Source of the DNA: Ascochyta rabiei
Lineage: Eukaryota; Ascomycota; Dothideomycetes; Pleosporales; Didymellaceae
Direction: 5' to 3'
NCBI RefSeq assembly: GCF_004011695.2
Contig: NC_082422.1
Coordinates: 372,001-436,000, forward strand
DNA: 64,000 nt
The position numbers and the translations under genes are program-made. The notes beneath the pieces were generated by a model. The model did not search any database. It was not told the DNA's origin and worked only from the letters and a program-made list of their open reading frames with translations. Of the stretch, positions 20,363 through 30,639 are shown in pieces (the stretch's first letter is position 1; each line of letters starts with the position of its first letter).

Positions 20363-22490
20363 CCGTGTCCGTGCGCGCAACGACCGGAGTCGCGCAACAA
20401 CCGAATCATCACAACTACACCATACTTTAACGTGTTGTAACTCAACAACTATAGCAGCTATTAACAAAGCGCTTGCAGCAATTAATGCGCTAAAACCAGG
20501 CGAAAAACTTGTGTATTAGCATTTTGCTACTAGGTTTAGCGTTAACTGCGTAACTCTAGCTTAGAGACACAAGCACGTTTAGGACTCCTAGGAGACTAAG
20601 GATATTAACTAGCAACGTTTAACGCTATAACAGGAGATAGAGCTTATAAAGTACATAGAGTTACTTAGTACTTATTACTTACTACCTACTAGAGAGATAA
20701 TCTAGAATTTCGCGTCGCTAGTGGCTCAAAATCCAGTTAGTGAGAGCTAGGTTACCTGCTTTATTAACAAGTACTCTATCTATCTTATCTTGCGTTACTC
20801 TACTAGGATAGATTAACTATGTTATAATACTAATTCCTATAATAAATATACGCTCTACTTTAACCTACTATAGTACAAAATCTCTAAATACTCTATTAAG
20901 GGTTACTACACACATAATATAGATAAAAAGGGCTTTATAATTAGCATTAAAGGTAAGATAAAACATATGTTTAGTAAGTGTATATAGATAAAGGGAGAGA
21001 TTAAAGCATCTATCTAGGATAGTAACTAAGCTTAGCAGACGCTTATAGCGTGTGTGTGTAGTAATAGAACAGTACTACTACTAGGCATTATCTATAAGTT
21101 AGCTAATGCTAGCATTAAATTAGACTAGGTAGCTAAAATTAAGCTAAGAAAACACTCTGTAATAGTTATATTAAGTTCCTTAGGGTGGACAAATAGGGAT
21201 ATAGGCCTTGCCTGGCTTAAGCAGGTGTTTAATTACTACACTAAGGAAAAAGCACAAAGAAATAAAGGCTTTTAATACTAGATAGCCACAGATCCTACGT
21301 AACAATAGACTTTATTAAGTACTGTAATAACTTTAAGATCCTTCTAGCTGTCCTTCCCCCTTACTTAACCTAAACGCTCTAGCTACTTAATATAGTGCTG
21401 TTTAAGCCTCTATTAACAGCGTACTTAAAAGCAGTTATAACACACATCTATAAGGCTTAAAACAACACACCTATTACTAGAGCAGACTTCTTCTGCCTAT
21501 TCTAGCTAGCGTAGATGTGTAGCTTTACTAAAAAGCTAATACTTAAGTCCTTTAAGGCAACAGGTATCTATCTACTTAATTCTAACATTATCCTCTACTG
21601 CTTTGTTAAAACACCAGAGAGCTTAGATTTAGATAGGTCCTTATTGTCTATTTATAGCAACAAGGATTAGCTTAAAATAGAGACGTTGTTGCAGCGTGTA
21701 GTTAAAAACTAGAGTAAGAGTAACGTTAAAAAGATAAGATAATTAATCTACTACATCTTAGTTAAAACCTTACTCTTCTAGCATAAGATAGATAGCCTTA
21801 AAAAGACTCTAAAGACGCAGAAGAAGCACAAAAAGAAGAGCAAAACCTTAGACTTGCAGCAACAGCAGAAGTACTATAGTAGTGTAGTGTTCTAGTTACC
21901 TAGAAAGGTTAATAAAGCACACTTCTATAAGCAAGTCAGACAATATAAGGAGAAGGAGGAGAGGCTTAGAAAAGCTACTAGTAAGGAAGTAGCAGCTGCT
22001 AAGAAGCTAGTTAAGGAGAAGGAGAAGGAGGAGAGGCATGTAGCGTAAGAGGCAGCTAAGGTAGTACATAAGAAGGAGAAGGCTAATACAGCAAATTAGA
22101 AGGCTAAACAGAAGGCTAAAAAGCAGTATTAATAATAAGAGCTTAATGCTGCAAAAGCTATATAATTACCTTAAAAGGGTAAGAGAAAAGCTTTATAAGT
22201 AACCTAGCTAAAAAAGTATTAAAAACATAGTCTTAGGGATAATGTTAGTAGTTGTAGTCCCCTATTACTGTCCCTAGCTCCCCTACTTAAAACTACATCA
22301 CATAGCCGTAATGTTAAGTTACTAGCCAAATTTAAATAGTACATCTTTTTTGCAAGTAAGTAATTAGTACTACACTATAAAATTATAAAATAATAGCTGT
22401 TGTAGGTGGCTCTATAGCCTTATCTAATTTTGAGCGTTAAGGTGGTTTTCGGTTGTTGCGCGACTCTGGTTGTTGCGCGCACGGACACGG
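20363..22490 (+). mobile_element. Fot1/pogo-type DNA transposon, RIP-mutated (copy 1)
   Basis: A 2128-bp cut-and-paste transposon flanked by TA (20361-20362 and 22491-22492), with terminal inverted repeats of about 43 bp starting CCGTGTCCGTGCGCGCAAC. The repeats contain a doubled GTTGTTGCGCG motif. The transposase lies on the + strand between the repeats. Copy 2 (34604-36733) is in the opposite orientation. Confidence 0.9.
20540..22290 (+). pseudogene. Mutated Fot1-type transposase (CENP-B HTH plus DDE)
   Basis: The N-terminal part has the Tc5/CENP-B helix-turn-helix character (LTSTREIIXNFASLVAQNP-like region near 20690-20750, then FINKYSIYLI). The catalytic region starts near LGWTNRDIGLAWLKQVF (21182-21232). 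A DG-type motif is degraded near 21285. The C-terminus is Lys/Glu-rich coiled coil (about 21780-22140). Many TAG/TAA stops; non-functional. Confidence 0.8.
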
Positions 22491-22492
22491 TA

Positions 22493-22693
22493 TACAACAC
22501 AACCGTGCGTTGTCGAGTAATACGAGTCAGAAAGCGTACTTGGTTGCAAACAATGAAGGAGCGGAACAACGGACACACGGAAACCCGAGTCTTCGAAAAG
22601 TCCACGGACGTCTTCTTCGATCGCAAACTTGGCAAGCCCAGGAACGGTAACCGGTTCTTCAATCACTCCCGGGGGTTCCCAAGAAAGAAGCAT
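22493..22693 (-). pseudogene. 5' fragment of an RRM RNA-binding protein gene, cut by Fot1
   Basis: The minus strand from ATG 22693 reads MLLSWEPPGVIEEPVTVPG and then LAKFAIEEDVRGLFED-SGF, the beta-1/alpha-1/beta-2 start of an RNA recognition motif. The frame runs to about 22530, where a GT donor (GTACGC or GTTTGC) could begin an intron. The sequence then meets the Fot1 terminal repeat at 22490. The matching second half (beta-3, alpha-2, beta-4) is at 36759 on the opposite strand, directly after Fot1 copy 2. Base composition is normal, not RIP-mutated. The fragment ends in the transposon, so no product is expected. Confidence 0.6.
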
Positions 22694-23455
22694 GTAAGTG
22701 CGGCGTTTGGGCGCCGAGGAGGACGGCTCTTCTATGCTTCATAACGTATCCTGGGGAATTTATTTTTTAACAGCGGGAAAGGCTGCTTCGATGCAGTTGG
22801 CTCACGGCCAATGACTTGGAGACAGCAACGAACGATAGTAATCGACATAGGGACGACGGCATGGTGTTGAAATGTCGGTGCAATCATAAAGATCGATGTT
22901 CACATATGCTGAGATTGTGGCGCGTACGCCGCAAATCAGCTGTCAAAGGGTCCAGGCGCACTAAATTAGCGCTGTCCCAGCCAAACCCTGAGTACCGGTA
23001 GGCTTGACGACTGGAATAGTAGATGACATATCTGATAGCTTTGCAGATACTAAGCCAGCAGCAAGAGGGCTATGAGGATCTCTCAGCTACTTATCGTTGG
23101 TGCTTACAGACTTCATTAATTTATGACCTCCAGGTGCCGGGTTTGAAGACACGAAGTCGTCGAGTCTGCACCAGCATTGCCTAATCTACAGAGTATTTCA
23201 CGTCTTCCAATTTGGCTTAAGCAGCGTTGGCCTGATCGCGAACAGTAGATTGCTTCTCCCTACTGAAATGATAAAAGTGAATGGCAGTGTGCGTGTGAAT
23301 GTCGCAGACGCGCTGACACTAGTGGCTCGGGCTCGGACCGCTTTGCGACGCGCCGGCACTGTTTACCTGCACGACAAACACACAACAAGGCCATTGTTAG
23401 CTTCCCCACAAAGGCGACGGCGACGGCAACGGCCACAGCAACAACCTGAGGCTGG
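22694..23455. other. Intergenic / likely shared promoter region
   Basis: Balanced composition, no supportable ORF on either strand. It separates the RRM gene fragment (minus) from the coiled-coil gene (plus), so it would hold divergent promoters of both. Confidence 0.5.
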
Positions 23456-26137
23456 ATGCACAGGTGGCGAGCGATGGCACGAACACACTCGTCATACACG
23501 GCCAGCCCTGCGCGCACGCGCTCGCCGCGACGTAGCGCAGCGCAGCGCAGCAGCTCCGAGGATGGCTCGCAGTATGAAATGGACCTGGACGCGTTGGGAC
23601 TAAACTCGACATTCGAGTCGACGGCGCTGGAAGGCAGCCATGAGCCGCCTGTGGACCGCGTCGACAGCAGCGAGGTCGAAGGCCCGGACGACTTCACCAT
23701 GAACATGACATACTGGATGACCGCCGACCTGCCGCCCGCACACGTCAAGTCGCGGAAAGAAGCCAAGAAAACAGACAGCCGGCCTGCGACAAGCAGAGAG
23801 CGTCCCACAGGTGAGGAACGTAGCCAGCAGGCGCCAGCAGCGCTCAGATCGTCCACGGCGGCGTCGCCCACGGTGCGCGTCGACAACGGCACTACAGCCA
23901 GCCGCGAGCGCAGCACCCCGGCCTCGGAGCGCTCTATGGAGAACGACGAGAAGGTGCGCAGCTTCCTCAGCGCCCTGCCCGATGCCAACCTCGACCTCGA
24001 CCTCGACCACCTCCCTGCCGGCACGCCCCTGCACGGCCCTCACCACAGCCTGCTCCAGGTCCCGCGCTCCTCGCCGCCCAAAGCCCGCTCTCTGCAGCCC
24101 ACCGTCGAGGACGTCGACACCCCGCGCAAGCCCACCCAGCAGACCGTCATCCACCACCCTTCGCCCACCGCCCGCGACGATCACGACCGCGCGCACGACC
24201 ACGACCACGATCACAGGCGCTCGGCACCCCAGGACCGCGTCGTCCAGCTGCAGGCACGCCTAGACCAGCAGGAGCTTGCCGCCCGCACACGCATCACCGA
24301 GCTCGAGACTATCCTCGCCTATACGCGCACCGAGCTCGAGACCGCACGAGACGACAACTACAAGCACAAAGACAACATCGCCGGGCTGCAACGCTTGCTC
24401 GAGGAACAGCGGGTCAATCAGAATGCAGTCAATGACTCTCTTGAAAGCCGCCTGAAGGCTCAGCACGATGCGCACAAGCTGGAACTGCAGGAACGCGAAG
24501 AAGAGCTGCAACGGGACCATGCACTCCAGCTTCAAACCCAGCATGCGGAGTTCCAACGTCAACATAAAGAGCTTGAAGCATCAAGGTGCGCAGCTGGCAA
24601 AGAAGCAGAGACGACGTGTCAGACGCTTGAAAACGTACAGGCACAGGCGACCCAACTCAAACAGTCAAACGATCAGCATGTTCAACGCATGAAAGACATG
24701 CAAATGACGCAAGAAAAGAGAACAGAGCAAGACTTTGCCACTGAAAGGTCCGAAATGCAGAGCAAGCTGGCAGCTGTCCAATCCCATGCAGACACTCTAC
24801 AAGCCGATTTGGCGCGCGCCACGGCCGAAGCAAAGGCCTCCCGTGAAGACCCACAAGCACTGGATACCCACAACGCTGCCACAAAGTCCACAACCGACCA
24901 CTACCTCTCGCGCATAGCATACCTTGAGACGCATCTTCAAGATGCAAAGTTCTCACTCGAATGTGCCCAAGCTGATGTCGCTGCAAAAGCGCAACTCTTC
25001 CAGACAAACATCGATCTCAACACTAGTCTTCGAACCTTGCGCAGCGAGCTCGACACCCAGCGAGGCGCGTTCGACAGCCTGAGGTTGAGAAGAAGTTCTC
25101 ACTTGACATCAGAGTCGCAGCTACACCTAGAACTCACTGCAAAAGAACAACTCGTAGTCCAACACGTTGCTGAGAAGGAAGTTCTGGAACACCAACTCAG
25201 CACAGCGCAGGGTCGCATCTCAGGTCTTGAATCCAGTCTCGCTGCATTGCGAACACAGCTTGCAGACGCGCATCGCGAAATCGGAAGCGTCCGCACAGAT
25301 GTTGAGCGTGTCTCAAACGAACTTGACGATGCGAACGACCGTCTAGCCGACGCACGTGCAGAGGCAGATCGCCGCGTTGCGGATATTGAGAAAAAGCTCG
25401 CCAAGACGAAAGACTTGAAACTAGAGGCTGAGAGCAAGTTAAGGGAGCTGATGTCTCAGCACGATGACTTGGTGGAAGGGCATGCAGCAATGCTGGAGAA
25501 AGTGCGTGACAAGGCCGAAGACGCAGTACGCAAGACAGGTGCTCTCCTCACCCAGGAAAGGAAAGAGAAAGCTAGACTGAAGAAGGATGTGGAGCGGCTG
25601 CAACGCGAGATGGAACAACTCCGGGCCAACGAGCATGGAACTGACGAGTCCGATAACACTACCCAATCACACTTAGTGGTCGGGCAGCTCGATGACACCA
25701 ATGACAAAGAGATCGAGAGTCTGCGCACCATCATCAAGAACCAGATTGCGGAGACAAAAACATTAAACTCATCGCACGCCTCTGCCCTAACCTCTCTGCG
25801 CACTACACACGAAGCAGCCCTTACAGCCCTTCGCTCCGAGGTATCAACCCTCCAGCAGCGCCTCGACATCCAGGCCCGCGACCACGAAGCCATCAACGCA
25901 GCCATGGACGAGCAGCTCTCGCACCTCCTATCGAAACTCATGAAAGAACGCGCCCGCACCGTTGTAGGCAAGCGCGACGATCAGTGGGAAGAAGTGCAGA
26001 AGAGCGCCGCGTCCGAGAAGGAACTGTTGGGTAAAATGCTTCTGAGGCAATGGGGGAGGGAGGAGTGCGGGATTGCAGAGGAGAAGAGGGGACAGAAGCA
26101 GTTGTTCGAGTATAAGTATGCTGCCAAGGAAAGGTGA
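23456..26137 (+). CDS. Large coiled-coil protein
   Basis: Single uninterrupted exon, 893 codons from the first ATG; the second ATG at 23474 (MARTHSSYT) is an equally good start. N-terminus: basic Ser/Arg/Pro-rich stretch, then a short conserved-looking acidic segment YEMDLDALGLNSTFES and DDFTMNMTYWM (about residues 40-88). A low-complexity His/Asp/Pro-rich linker follows to about residue 265. From about 265 to 865 it is almost continuous heptad-like Glu/Gln/Leu/Arg sequence, that is, a long coiled coil without membrane segments or enzyme motifs. Fungal proteins of this build often act at spindle poles, septa or microtubule-organising sites; that role is an inference from architecture only. 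Dense antisense open frames are shadows of GC-rich codon use. It lies within the segment proposed to be inverted. Confidence 0.85.
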   Translation: MHRWRAMARTHSSYTASPARTRSPRRSAAQRSSSEDGSQYEMDLDALGLNSTFESTALEGSHEPPVDRVDSSEVEGPDDFTMNMTYWMTADLPPAHVKSRKEAKKTDSRPATSRERPTGEERSQQAPAALRSSTAASPTVRVDNGTTASRERSTPASERSMENDEKVRSFLSALPDANLDLDLDHLPAGTPLHGPHHSLLQVPRSSPPKARSLQPTVEDVDTPRKPTQQTVIHHPSPTARDDHDRAHDHDHDHRRSAPQDRVVQLQARLDQQELAARTRITELETILAYTRTELETARDDNYKHKDNIAGLQRLLEEQRVNQNAVNDSLESRLKAQHDAHKLELQEREEELQRDHALQLQTQHAEFQRQHKELEASRCAAGKEAETTCQTLENVQAQATQLKQSNDQHVQRMKDMQMTQEKRTEQDFATERSEMQSKLAAVQSHADTLQADLARATAEAKASREDPQALDTHNAATKSTTDHYLSRIAYLETHLQDAKFSLECAQADVAAKAQLFQTNIDLNTSLRTLRSELDTQRGAFDSLRLRRSSHLTSESQLHLELTAKEQLVVQHVAEKEVLEHQLSTAQGRISGLESSLAALRTQLADAHREIGSVRTDVERVSNELDDANDRLADARAEADRRVADIEKKLAKTKDLKLEAESKLRELMSQHDDLVEGHAAMLEKVRDKAEDAVRKTGALLTQERKEKARLKKDVERLQREMEQLRANEHGTDESDNTTQSHLVVGQLDDTNDKEIESLRTIIKNQIAETKTLNSSHASALTSLRTTHEAALTALRSEVSTLQQRLDIQARDHEAINAAMDEQLSHLLSKLMKERARTVVGKRDDQWEEVQKSAASEKELLGKMLLRQWGREECGIAEEKRGQKQLFEYKYAAKER

Positions 26138-27555
26138 TTTTCATGGTCGTATTGGGTACTGCGTATTGGCGTTATCGGTGTTGGCTTTTATATTGGTATT
26201 GGTATCATTTCACGAATCACGAATCACGAATAAACAAAACGAATTTAATGTTACGAACGCCGCATCATCATCATCATCCTTGTCTTATCCTTGGCCGTGC
26301 GATCTGCAAGCTCACATGCAGGATGAATGAATAGCTTCGTTTATGCGGTGGATAGTGAACCTTGGCAGGAACAACACAAGCGTGCGTTTTTCTGAACTCC
26401 GGGAGGCACTCGGCCTAGATTAACATGTACATCGCACGCTGACAAGTTCTACACGACTTACGGTATCTTTGAGTAGTTAAGGTGGCATGAGTACTACCCA
26501 GATATTATCCAGTCCGGGCTGAAATTAAAGCGGGGGTAGGACTTCGTCTTGAATTCCGAGTTCTGGGAGGCGCTTCAGCTGCGTCTTTGGACGTGTTTTT
26601 ATCTTGGGAAGTCCTCAAATTATTACAGCTCTAATTGGCGATTTAAAAGGATGTGTTGAGTACTGCTGGAGATGTACAGACACCAACCAGCTGTGCTGCA
26701 CTATTTGCTCTTCTCGCCCTTGGGAATTCTCATCTCATAAGAGCCTAGACCTTGCTTAAGGAGCTTCGTTATACTCTGTTCCAGCTTGTTCAACTTTCTT
26801 TTCGAAAGAAAATCCTGAGTAAAACTAGGCGTCGTTGTGCGCGCTTAATCGGGTCGCCTTAGGGTGTCCTTGGTAGGCAGAACAGCAGTCGGGAGCAGCG
26901 GTTAGGCCGCGCATTTTATTCAAAGTTCCACTGCTGCCCACGAAGATATCGTTGGCATTTGTGTCTTCGCAGGCATCTGGTTGCATTGCTTCACCATCGC
27001 CCTCACCGAACACCAACTTTTCATAGTTAGAGAAAGGTTAATTTCTATCGATTTTTTATCCCAATATTACGGACATGCCTTCCTAATATCTATTTTTAGC
27101 GTCTGTTTTGTAGTGCAGGCGTTAGAACAGGCACGCTGGCTATTGTAAGCTGAACAGAGTGGTTATCTAGTCTTAGTTGAGATAAAATCTCTGCAATAGC
27201 CCATATGCTTAAAGATTTAGACTAGTTAAAGGTACAACAAACAGAGAACTCCTAGCTATAGCTATTGCCTGCCTAGCAATTGCTACACAGCTATTACTTT
27301 ATTACAAATACCCCCCTTCTATTATAACTAGCTATACCAACCTCCTATACCTAGACAAAATTAACTAAGCAACAGCTTAAACCTACCCCTGATACGAACA
27401 CTATATTAATAAAGCAACAGCTCTCTCCTTAGGCCTTGTAAGGCAGACTTTACAAGCATAAAAGTAGCAATCTGGTGAACTAATAGAGCTAAAAGAGTGA
27501 ACAAAATAGCAGACAGCGAGCTACAAGAGGGCGAAGAGAGAGACCTACTTACAGT
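26138..27555. other. Intergenic spacer leading into repeat block
   Basis: No gene supported. Short direct repeats CACGAATCACGAATCACGAAT near 26210 and (CAT)n near 26270 follow the coiled-coil gene. Mutated, TA-rich sequence begins near 27050. The minus open stretch 26825-27016 has no recognisable feature. Confidence 0.5.
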
Positions 27556-27717
27556 TGTTAGATAATATGCTTAATGTGCAAATATAATAATAAATGTGAT
27601 TAATTAATAATTATCTGTCTTAATGGCTAATTTTATGTGTGTGTGCCGCTAGCCCCTAAGTTAACCAAGGTTAACCCTAACCCCCTAACTTAGTTTAACA
27701 AGGTTAGTTATCTAACA
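27556..27717 (-). repeat. copia 3' LTR (162 bp)
   Basis: Starts TGTTAGATAA and ends TTATCTAACA: a perfect 10-bp terminal inverted repeat with the TG...CA ends typical of copia LTRs, next to the polypurine tract. Only one LTR of this type is in the window. Confidence 0.75.
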
Positions 27718-27824
27718 CACCCCCTTAGCTTTAAGGCCCTATTAAAGCTAGACATAATTAGCTCGTATTATACTTTAAGGTTAGTAAGCTTTTAGTTAAG
27801 TAATTCTATTTAGGTGTTAGCTGG

Positions 27825-28480
27825 CTTTCTTTGTTTAGTATGTTTCTCTAGTCCTAGCTACCTTAGAAAGGTTAACTACTTGCTTGCAGGTAGAGCCTTT
27901 ATAAGTCTGTTAGCTAATATCTTAGTAGATAGGACATAGGTTACTGTTATAGTGCCTTTATTTACCTTTTATTATAGCTAATAGTTATAAATGTCTACAT
28001 ATTATAGTTTAGTTTAGAGTTTTAAGACTTCCTTATTAATTAATTAGATAGTCTAGGTATTATTATTTTAAATAGTAATTGTTAATTATAAAAGGTATAT
28101 ACTAAGTTTAAATAATAGTTGTAAGATAAAGATAGCTTCCTTAGCTACCTGTGCTAGGGTAAGTAGCTCTGCTTTAGTTATTAATGTAGTAACTGTGTCT
28201 TGTTTATTAGCTCTTTAGGCAATAAGTGTTCTATATAGTTTAATAGTATATCCTTAGAAGCTCTTTCTATTAAGAGTATTATTAGTAAATAATGTATTAC
28301 TAGTAACTACTAGGTGCCTGTTGCCTCTAAAGGTAAGGAATAGGTCTTGTGTTCCTTATAGGTATAATAGCACTTAATCTGCTGCATTATAGTGCTACTA
28401 TCTAAGGTTAGCTAAAAACTATGCCAGCCTAGATGTAGTAAAGGTAATATTAGGCCTAGTAGTAACCGCAGTAAAGAGGA
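27825..28480 (-). pseudogene. Mutated copia RNase H region of pol
   Basis: Minus strand shows the copia RNase H order: NTLNRKSSQGYTIKLYRTLI, then RANKQDTVTTLITKAELLTL, YVDIYNY, and the C-terminal LANRLIKALPASK followed by LGLEKH. These match the family pattern closely apart from stops at glutamine/tryptophan sites. Reverse transcriptase would lie upstream but is missing. Confidence 0.8.
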
Positions 28481-28523
28481 GAGATCTAATCTTTCTCTAG
28501 TATTTGTTAATTTCTAATACTGC

Positions 28524-28725
28524 TGTAAAGAGTGTACAAAGCGATTATAAGGGAGGATAGGGTTAAAGTGGATAGTAGGTGTATTGAGGTACGTAGTGTG
28601 TAGTAACAAGACTAATTACTAGAGTATTAGTAATAACCTCTAACACCTTTATATAGTCTGGGCTAACTAGCCCTATAGTAGCTTGCTAAGACTAGCAGAG
28701 GTACCCCTAGGCCTAGCGCCTAACA
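28524..28725 (-). repeat. 3' LTR of gypsy copy 2 (202 bp)
   Basis: TGTAAAGAGTG...GCGCCTAACA. It differs from the copy 1 LTRs at scattered C/T and G/A positions, and at least one site (GTGG versus GAGG) is not a transition. Confidence 0.9.
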
Positions 28726-29199
28726 ATGCCTCCCTTCTCTAGATTGTTTAGCTTAAACAATAGTATAATTAGTAATACTGTATTATTTTAGCCTAGTTTT
28801 AGACGTGTTTACTCTGTCTGTCCTGTTATAGCTAACTCTAACTAGTTTTAGGCGTTTTAGACGCCTTATAAGGCTAGATAGGGCTTAATAATAATTCTAC
28901 CTTCACCTAGTAAAAGTTAAACAGAAATCCTCTCTTACCTCTTACTTTACCTCTAGGGTTTAGGCAGCTGTCTGCGTAGGCTAAAGCTCTAACTAGGTAG
29001 CTAGCAGCATATAAGCTATCTATACCCCTAGTTTTATTAGTTACTACTATATCCTACTTTATTTTAGTAAGTACTAACCTATTCTGTCTAGCACTTTTAT
29101 AAGGATAGCTAAGGGATTTTCTAGGTCTTTCTGGCACGTTCTAACACGTTTTAGCAGATAGCACCGCACAACACGCCCTAGTAACCTTTTTAGACTATT

Positions 29200-30105
29200 C
29201 CTAACTGCTACCGCCTACTACTAACTATTACTAACTGTTACTAACTACTATTTGCTATAGCTGTTATGTCTATGCCTGCTTACTACAAGATTAACATTAC
29301 TAAGAATAGTAGGACTGCTAAGTAGTGCTGTATGCTCTGCCTCTACTATATTGCTAATAGTAATGTTATAGGGACGCCTAGGCCTACTACTACAGAGAGT
29401 GTTATAATAGCAACAAGAATTACCTATTAGTACGTGTTTTATCTCCTTTTAGCTTATTTTAGTATCTTTTAACATATTTAGAGCCCTAATAAGTACGCTA
29501 ATAGCTATTTAAGGCTTTCTAGCAACATAGTGCGCCTTTACTCTAGTTACTACCTAGTTACTACTGCTTATGCTGCTATTATTAATGCAGCTAGCGTTAA
29601 GACTACCCCTGTAACACCTACTACTACTACACCTATATTTATTAATAAGAAGACTGCAATAGGCAAGTCTATTGATAACTAGGCTACCTTGTTGCTAGGT
29701 ATAATTTAAGAGTACATTTTATCTCTTTTTAGCTTATTATAGCATAATCTAACCTTTATAGAAACTATTTACTATAGAAAGAGCTGATTATACTCTATAA
29801 TAGCAACACTTACATACATAAGTTAACCTTATCTAGCATCTATATTAAGAAGTAAGATTAATCTAAGGCTAGTGCTGTTAAGGCTAAGATAAAGCAAAAG
29901 AAGATGTTAGAGGAGAGTAGTAGTAAGTCTAATCTAGATGCGCCTATTACCCCCTATAAGAAGGTATTATAACACGTTTTAACCTATTTTAATAATATCT
30001 AACTTCTTTTATAGTTAAAGTACTAGATTACAGGCACTAGAAAGACACTTAGTTAACTCTAAAAGGAGCAGGAGGAGTAGGAGGCTGCTAAGCAGGCCGC
30101 CGCTA

Positions 30106-30137
<32 letters not shown>

Positions 30138-30240
30138 AAGAAGCCTTATAGTAGTTGTAAGGCTGCTACTTATACCTATAGTAGTAGTTATAGTTAGTAG
30201 ATATTCCCTATAATAGAAGGTTTAGATTAATAATACCTAA
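29200..30240 (+). pseudogene. Opposite-strand intron-containing ORF, copy 2
   Basis: Counterpart of 7960-8990: the same intron-like gaps and poly-alanine run (30108-30137). It lacks 52 bases of the first exon-like part. From about 29570 it is virtually identical to copy 1. Confidence 0.4.
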
Positions 30241-30639
30241 GTTTATAGTTAGTAGATAGTTTTAGGCTAATATAGCAATTAGGTATATTACACTCTTAGA
30301 TAGTCTAAATAATACTAGAAAGGTGTTCTTCTATACTAATTCTTCTATATTTACTTATAATTATAACTATATAATATAGCATGTAATTTTCTTTATTTCC
30401 TTATATTAGAAATAGCTATAATAGGCTAAAAGATGTCTACTTTAGCTAGTCTATATTTCTTAGGGTAAGGTAGAGTTATGTTTTCCCTTAGCGTAAACTA
30501 TTAAACACTTATTAATTAAAAAACCCCTATAGGGAAAAATTATAATTAAGTAAAGATATTTAGCCTTTTTAGTCCCCCCTTTTTTAGACTTTAACCTTAA
30601 CGTCTTATTACGCAGTCTAAGTAGTTACTTTATTATTTT

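Larger units (their letters stand above)
27556..28523 (-). mobile_element. Ty1/copia 3' end, RIP-mutated and interrupted
   Basis: The 3' part of a copia-type retrotransposon on the minus strand: mutated RNase H, a polypurine tract (AAGGGGGTG just before the LTR) and a 162-bp LTR. The upstream part is cut off where the gypsy LTR starts at 28524, so gypsy copy 2 inserted into, or was joined to, this older element. Confidence 0.8.

Noticed and set aside
20229..20519. 96-codon + strand open frame and its antisense partner
   Set aside because: Spans the Fot1 terminal inverted repeat and the spacer; no start-site or domain support.
22424..22744. Several overlapping open frames at the Fot1 right end
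   Set aside because: Only the minus frame starting at 22693 shows a domain (RRM half); the others include transposon terminal repeat codons.
23260..24214. Long minus-strand open frames opposite the coiled-coil gene
   Set aside because: Low-complexity Arg/Ala/Val-rich shadows of GC-rich codons; the plus frame is continuous for 893 codons.
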